A stretch of 64,000 bases of DNA from assembly GCF_004116265.1 (NCBI RefSeq), contig NZ_QOUX01000039.1, positions 124,001 through 188,000 on the forward strand, in the 5' to 3' direction. The first letter of the stretch is position 1, and the number at the start of each line of letters is the position of its first letter. The notes beneath the pieces were generated by a model. It was not told the DNA's origin. It was given only the letters and a program-made list of their open reading frames with translations, and did no database searches. Source of the stretch: Anaerobacillus alkaliphilus. GTDB lineage: Bacteria > Bacillota > Bacilli > Bacillales > Anaerobacillaceae. Both the position numbers and the translations under genes were made by a program. Positions 63,332 through 64,000 of this stretch are shown piece by piece.

Positions 63332-64000
63332 TTAGTTTGCTACAGGGTGTTTAGTGGAAACTAGGCTTTGTACGCTTTCCTCAATAATTTTAAAGCCTTT
63401 TTCTAATCCTTCTTCACTTATCGTAAGAGGTGGGAAGAGTTTAAATACTTCGTCTTCCGGTCCTGCAGTTTCCATGATTAGACCTTGCTCAAACGCTTTT
63501 GCGGCAATGCTACTTGCAAGCCCCTCAATAGGTGTGCTAACCCCTTGCATAAAGCCACGGCCTTTCACTTCACCTTTTAACTCAGGGTACTTTTTGACAA
63601 TGTTTGTTAGAAACTCTGTAATCATCTCAGATTTCTTTGCAATGCTCTTTTCAAACGTATCATCTTCCCAATATGTTAAAGCTTCAGTTGCCGTAACAAA
63701 TGCCACATTATTCCCTCTGAATGTTCCATTATGTTCACCAGGGCTCCAGATATCTAGTTCAGGCTTGATGAGTGTAAGAGCAAGAGGTAAGCCGTAACCA
63801 CTAATTGATTTTGATAGACAAACAATATCAGGAGTAATGCCAGCTTTTTCAAAAGAGAAGAATGTTCCAGTTCTACCTACACCTGCTTGCACATCATCAA
63901 CAATTAGTAAAATTCCCCAACGCTTACAAACAGCTTCAATTCGTTGAAGCCACTCGAAATTAGCAGCATTTACGCCACCTTCACCTTGGACTGTCTCGAG
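63332..64000 (-). CDS. ectB: Diaminobutyrate-2-oxoglutarate aminotransferase EctB (5' truncated)
   Basis: 222 C-terminal residues; the frame is open to the window edge, so the start and ectA lie outside. The edge shows the PLP region ([16 protein letters not shown], then [15 protein letters not shown] with the PLP lysine) of class-III aminotransferases. A GTG inside (63892) is not the start. Makes diaminobutyrate from aspartate semialdehyde in ectoine synthesis. Precedes ectC in the same operon. Confidence 0.95.
   Translation of the reverse strand, partial: LETVQGEGGVNAANFEWLQRIEAVCKRWGILLIVDDVQAGVGRTGTFFSFEKAGITPDIVCLSKSISGYGLPLALTLIKPELDIWSPGEHNGTFRGNNVAFVTATEALTYWEDDTFEKSIAKKSEMITEFLTNIVKKYPELKGEVKGRGFMQGVSTPIEGLASSIAAKAFEQGLIMETAGPEDEVFKLFPPLTISEEGLEKGFKIIEESVQSLVSTKHPVAN

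Noticed and set aside
1-64000. Prophage, integrative element or plasmid backbone
   Set aside because: No integrase, phage structural genes, relaxase or replication gene is visible; the only mobile elements seen are the RAYT and the small repeats.

Overview
The window looks like a chromosomal segment of a low-GC, aerobic, spore-forming Bacillaceae, probably salt or alkali tolerant. The evidence is AAGGAGG-type ribosome sites, frequent TTG and GTG starts, many Bacillus subtilis-like gene blocks (yfkD/yfkAB, a yfjP-like/rlmD pair, pdaA, des-desK-desR, lia), a delta-lactam (spore cortex) deacetylase, SLH-anchored surface enzymes, an ectoine operon at the right edge, and O2-linked enzymes (catalase, NO synthase, acyl-lipid desaturase). 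No tRNA, rRNA, CRISPR array or prophage was seen.

Layout. 1-8.9 kb: end of an ATP-grasp-like gene, a MITE-like element, a VLRF1-type release factor, cspD, an MFS exporter, OsmC, PPOX, DUF421, a YczE-like protein, yfkD/yfkAB, an SE1561-family protein and a histidine phosphatase. 9-14.5 kb: class I fumarase, pdaA, a GAF protein, an AlkA-type glycosylase and an RlmD-type methyltransferase. 14.5-18.3 kb: an alpha/beta hydrolase with a large membrane domain, and a REP-associated tyrosine transposase bracketed by inverted REP-like sequences. 18.4-27.7 kb: a two-component system, then two paralogous SLH-anchored subtilases separated by a 1.5-kb array of 29 repeats of exactly 52 bp. 27.9-34.7 kb: DUF2225 protein, methyltransferase, SLH esterase, the des-desK-desR membrane-fluidity system and a DUF3052-like protein. 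34.9-41 kb: TAXI-TRAP transporter operon, GNAT, Na+/alanine symporter. 41-44.7 kb: a lia-type envelope-stress operon. 44.9-51.6 kb: a His-rich lipoprotein paired with a 46-residue CxxC protein, then a sugar ABC transporter with its YesMN-type two-component system. 51.6-58.6 kb: a c-di-GMP-I riboswitch controlling a secreted protein, DUF4397 protein, WG-repeat/DUF3298 protein, FMN reductase, BsuPI-like lipoprotein, katA, and a second MITE copy. 58.7-64 kb: endonuclease/phosphatase-family protein, TspO-like protein, NO synthase followed by a coiled-coil DUF2325 gene, ectC and truncated ectB.

Themes. Four two-component systems (orphan NarL-type, DesKR, LiaSR, YesMN-type) tie the region to envelope and nutrient sensing. 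Several genes handle surface structure (S8/SLH and SGNH/SLH proteins), oxidative or nitrosative stress (OsmC, catalase, NOS) and osmotic stress (ectoine).

The region is also rich in small repeats: two MITE copies, two classes of REP-like hairpin, a 21-bp tandem repeat, and the 52-bp array. The 52-bp array is the most striking unexplained structure. The clearest regulatory find is the c-di-GMP riboswitch at about 51.63-51.71 kb. All functions are read from sequence by eye; no database search was run.
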